A DNA stretch of 64,000 nucleotides. Origin: SZUA-547 sp963669265 (GTDB lineage Bacteria; Pseudomonadota; Alphaproteobacteria; Rhodobacterales; Rhodobacteraceae). The stretch spans positions 2,728,001 to 2,792,000 of the forward strand of contig OY769916.1 of NCBI GenBank assembly GCA_963669265.1, given 5' to 3'. The notes beneath the pieces are model-generated. The model was not told where the DNA came from. It ran no database searches and saw nothing but the letters and a program-made list of their open reading frames with translations. Each line of letters opens with the position of its first letter. The stretch's first letter is position 1. Positions 61,365 through 64,000 of the stretch are shown here, piece after piece. Both the position numbers and the translations under genes were made by a program.

Positions 61365-62639
61365 CTAAAGCGGCCGGTTGGCGGTCGAGGAGATCGCCTT
61401 GGCGAGATTGCGAAGCTCAGCCCGCAGATCGGCGACAGATTCCTGCCGGCCCGCCGTCAGTTCCTCGACGATGCGCAGAAGCTGCAGATCGAGCGAGCGG
61501 ATGCGCTGGCGCGTCTCCTCGTCCAGTCCGCCGCCGCCGGTGCCGGCGACCCTGTCGCGCTCCATCGCCGCCAGCATGCGCTCCTGGCCTGCCGCGATCC
61601 GCTCCAGCGCCTGCCGCTCCCGGCTCTCGGCGTCCGCGCGGTCCTTCTGCAGCGCGCCCAAAATCCGCTCATGGCTGTCGGCGATGCGCTCGATGGCGGC
61701 GCTCTCCCCGTCGCGGGTCGCCTCCAGATGCGACAGCATCGCGGTCTGCGTCTTGGCGACGCCTGACAAGGCGTCTTTCAGCGTCTCGGTGCTCTCACCG
61801 CCTTCGCGTTCGGCGAGGCCGCGCAGCATTTCGCCCACTTCGGTCATCTGCTGGGCGTTCTTTTCCATCAGGGCTGAGAGATAGGCGCCGCCGACCCCCT
61901 CGCCATCGCCGCTGGAGATGATGCGGGTGATGGAGGAGAGCCACTCCTCCAGCTCGCGATAGAACCGGTTCTGCGCATGGCCCGCGAACAGCTCTAGCAA
62001 CCCCACGACCAGCGAGCCGGCGAGACCCAGCAGCGAGGAGGCGAAGGCCGTGCCCATGCCCGCAAGCTGGTCGTCCAGCCCGTCGAGCAGCCGGTCGAAC
62101 ACCACCGCGCCTTCCTCGCCCTCTTGCGGCGCGAGGTTGCGGATCGTGTCGACGACCGCCGGGATCGTGTTGGCGAGGCCCCAGAACGTGCCGAGCAGGC
62201 CCAGAAAGATCAGAAGGTTGACGATATAGCGCGTGACGTCGCGCGTCTCGTCCAGCCGTGTCGCCACCGTATCAAGGATAGACCGGGTGGAGATCGCGGT
62301 CAGCGACGACCGCGCCCGCGGGTCGCGCAGCAGCGCCGACAGCGAGGCGAGCAGCGTCGGCGGCTTAATGAACTCGTGGCCGGGCCGGTCGATGGCGAAG
62401 GCTTCGAGCCAGTTCACCGAACCATAAAGTTGGAAGACCTGCGCGAAGGTCAGCAGAACGCCGACGATGAAGACAAGGCCGATCCCGCCATTCAGCCAAG
62501 GATTGGCGAAAAATACGGTCTCGATCGGCCGATAGAGCAGATAGGAGGCGACGCCGACAAGCGTCAGAAAGCCGATCATGAAAATGATCTGCCGGATCGG
62601 CTTGGAGAATGCGACCGGCCGGTCCTGTTCCAGAGACAT
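61365..62639 (-). CDS. ExbB/MotA/TolQ-like proton-channel protein
   Basis: A 424-residue membrane protein with helices at about 18-38, 50-70, 145-170 and 195-225, of which LLIFLGLLGTFWGLANTIPAV is the family's conserved TolQ/ExbB segment. A long coiled-coil C-terminal tail (230-400) follows. It forms an operon with the MotB-like gene, and resembles alphaproteobacterial stator pairs of unknown role. The layout also recalls ZorA, but Zorya partners are not present. Confidence 0.8.
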   Translation of the reverse strand: MSLEQDRPVAFSKPIRQIIFMIGFLTLVGVASYLLYRPIETVFFANPWLNGGIGLVFIVGVLLTFAQVFQLYGSVNWLEAFAIDRPGHEFIKPPTLLASLSALLRDPRARSSLTAISTRSILDTVATRLDETRDVTRYIVNLLIFLGLLGTFWGLANTIPAVVDTIRNLAPQEGEEGAVVFDRLLDGLDDQLAGMGTAFASSLLGLAGSLVVGLLELFAGHAQNRFYRELEEWLSSITRIISSGDGEGVGGAYLSALMEKNAQQMTEVGEMLRGLAEREGGESTETLKDALSGVAKTQTAMLSHLEATRDGESAAIERIADSHERILGALQKDRADAESRERQALERIAAGQERMLAAMERDRVAGTGGGGLDEETRQRIRSLDLQLLRIVEELTAGRQESVADLRAELRNLAKAISSTANRPL

Positions 62640-62765
62640 TCCGTCTACGCCTACTGCCCCACGCGCGCTCTGATGGCGCGCCCGAAACCTAGCCTAACGC
62701 AAGGGGAGTCGCGAGTTAAGCGATTGTTGCGTGGCCCGATGCGGCCCCGTGCGGCGGCGCGGGCC

Positions 62766-63560
62766 TCACGCCTCGCGGATCAGCTTGGCCAGCGTGTCGT
62801 GGATCGGCTCATTCGTGGCGAGCAGCGAGCCGGTCTCCAGCGGGTTCTTGCCGCCGTCGAGCTCGGCCACCATGCCGCCCGCCTCGCGCACGATCAGAAT
62901 GCCGGCGGCGATGTCCCAGGGGTTCAGACTGGCCTCCCAGAAGCCGTCGAACCGGCCCGCCGCCACATAGGCGAGATCAAGCGCCGCCGCGCCCCAGCGC
63001 CGCACGCCCGCCGTCCGCGGCATCAGCACGGCCAGCTCGCGAAGCGTGCGCGGCAGATCGCCCGAGCGTCCGGCGAAGGGCACGCCGGTGGCGAGCAGGA
63101 CCTCGGACATCTCTTTGCGGCCCGACACGCGAAGACGACGGTCGTTCAGCCAGGCGCCCGCGCCTTTTTCAGCTGTGAACATCTCATCCTTAATCGGATC
63201 GAAGATCACGGCGGACACGATCTCGCCCTTGTGCTCCAGCGCGATGGAGACCGCCCAATGCGGCAGACCGTGCAGATAGTTCGTGGTGCCGTCCAGCGGG
63301 TCGACGATCCACCGCCGGGTCGGGTCGGTCCCCTCGACGGGGTCGGATTCCTCGCCCAGCCAGCCGTAATTCGGGCGCGCTTCCTCCAGCATCTCCCGGA
63401 TCACCCGCTCCGCCTTCAGATCGGCGCGGGAGACGAAATCGCCGGCGCTCTTGGCGGCGACCTGCAGGTTCTCCACCTCGCCGAAATCGCGGACCAGGCC
63501 GCGGGCCGCCTTGCGGGCGGCCTTGATCATGACGTTCAGATTGGCGGATGCGGTGGACAT
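62766..63560 (-). CDS. suhB: Inositol monophosphatase family protein
   Basis: A 264-residue metal-dependent phosphatase. It has GEESDP, the motif VDPLDGTTNYLHGLPHWAVS and the later WDIAAGILIVREAGG, with all metal ligands in place. SuhB-like members also bind the transcription antitermination complex. It lies 11 bp after the efp gene on the same strand. Confidence 0.88.
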   Translation of the reverse strand: MSTASANLNVMIKAARKAARGLVRDFGEVENLQVAAKSAGDFVSRADLKAERVIREMLEEARPNYGWLGEESDPVEGTDPTRRWIVDPLDGTTNYLHGLPHWAVSIALEHKGEIVSAVIFDPIKDEMFTAEKGAGAWLNDRRLRVSGRKEMSEVLLATGVPFAGRSGDLPRTLRELAVLMPRTAGVRRWGAAALDLAYVAAGRFDGFWEASLNPWDIAAGILIVREAGGMVAELDGGKNPLETGSLLATNEPIHDTLAKLIREA

Positions 63561-63571
63561 GTGCAGGCGGC

Positions 63572-64000
63572 TCAGGCGCGCTCGACGTATTCGGACGTCT
63601 CGGTGTTGACCACGATCTTCTCGCCGGTTCCGACAAAGGGCGGCACCATCACCCGCACGCCATTGTCCAGCACGGCCGGTTTATAGGAGTTCGCCGCCGT
63701 CTGGCCCTTGACCACCGGCTCCGTCTCTTCGATCTCGCAGACGACCTTTTCCGGCAGCGACATGTTCAACGCCTCGGATTCGTAATACTCGATCACCACG
63801 GTCATGCCATCCTGCAGGAACGGGCGGCGGTCGCCCAGCAGATCGGCCGGAAGCTCAATCTGCTCGAAGGTTTCGGCGTCCATGAACACCAGCATGTCGT
63901 CGCTCTGATAGAGGAATTGCTGGTCCTTCTGCTCCAGCCGCACCTTCTCCACCTTATCGGCCGAGCGGAACCGCTCATTGAGCTTGGAGCCGTTGCGGAG
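63572..64000 (-). CDS. efp: Elongation factor P (5' end cut by window)
   Basis: Relieves ribosome stalling at polyproline stretches. The visible part starts LRNGSKLNERFRSADKVE, then domain II with FLYQSDDMLVFMDAETF, and domain III with the C-terminal IVVNTETSEYVERA. The N-terminal domain with the modified Lys loop lies beyond the window end. The frame is open to base 64000. Confidence 0.95.
   Translation of the reverse strand, partial: LRNGSKLNERFRSADKVEKVRLEQKDQQFLYQSDDMLVFMDAETFEQIELPADLLGDRRPFLQDGMTVVIEYYESEALNMSLPEKVVCEIEETEPVVKGQTAANSYKPAVLDNGVRVMVPPFVGTGEKIVVNTETSEYVERA

Noticed and set aside
59827..62639. Zorya defence system
   Set aside because: The two membrane proteins resemble ZorA/ZorB in layout only; no helicase or nuclease partner is adjacent, and similar pairs are common in Rhodobacterales as I recall.

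Overview
The window is high-GC chromosomal DNA from an alphaproteobacterium, most likely of the order Rhodobacterales. The evidence is the MipZ division ATPase, an EipB-type envelope protein, MmcB, the run dacC-type carboxypeptidase / phasin / clpS / clpA, the run lpxK-waaA-DUF374-cysQ-pmbA, and a tRNA-His of the alphaproteobacterial type (no encoded G-1, discriminator A73). Most of the window is housekeeping sequence. I see no rRNA, CRISPR array or intact insertion sequence.

Layout. 1-12.2 kb: end of a peptide ABC ATPase (yejF-like), an ECF sigma factor overlapping a membrane-anchored von Willebrand A protein, PHA synthase phaC, a CadC-like TPR regulator divergent from a small secreted protein, mmcB, an oxidoreductase and an orphan histidine kinase. 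12.3-20.7 kb: tRNA-His, about 560 bp of odd non-coding sequence, a small RipA-like membrane protein, and a 2228-residue protein with TIR, STAND NTPase, one membrane helix and a very long beta-propeller region. This looks like an acquired, immune-type island and is the strongest candidate for an undescribed system. 20.7-25.0 kb: a MacB-type ABC exporter (ATPase, permease, adaptor). 25.2-26.3 kb: a Sel1-like protein and a c-type cytochrome P460, preceded by three TGTAACG repeats. 26.3-33.5 kb: lipid A/Kdo, acyltransferase, phosphatase, PmbA, MAPEG and cyclopropane synthase genes on the minus strand. 33.7-44.9 kb: mixed genes including a Lys-rich coiled-coil protein, UbiD, FkbM, YjbQ, MlaC/MlaA, EipB, a glycerophosphodiesterase, a DUF1629-like orphan, a FemAB-like acyltransferase and a pterin dehydratase. 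45.0-46.2 kb: a TetR regulator and a small SnoaL-like enzyme sharing an AT-rich motif. 46.2-52.2 kb: peroxiredoxin, fasciclin lipoprotein, rsmD, prs, rpmE, mipZ and UDP-glucose dehydrogenase. 52.2-57.4 kb: D,D-carboxypeptidase, phasin, clpS and clpA. 57.4-59.8 kb: an arsR-arsC-aquaporin arsenic operon and a VIT1-type transporter. 59.8-64.0 kb: an ExbB/MotA-like and MotB/OmpA-like membrane pair, an inositol-phosphatase-family gene and the end of efp.

Functional links. phaC and the phasin both serve polyhydroxyalkanoate granules and both have TGC/GCA palindromes upstream. lpxK and waaA act in lipid A-Kdo assembly. MlaA and MlaC keep the outer membrane asymmetric. arsR, arsC and aqpS form an arsenate-to-arsenite export unit. 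ClpS and ClpA form one protein-degradation module. All functions are inferred from sequence reading; no database search was run.
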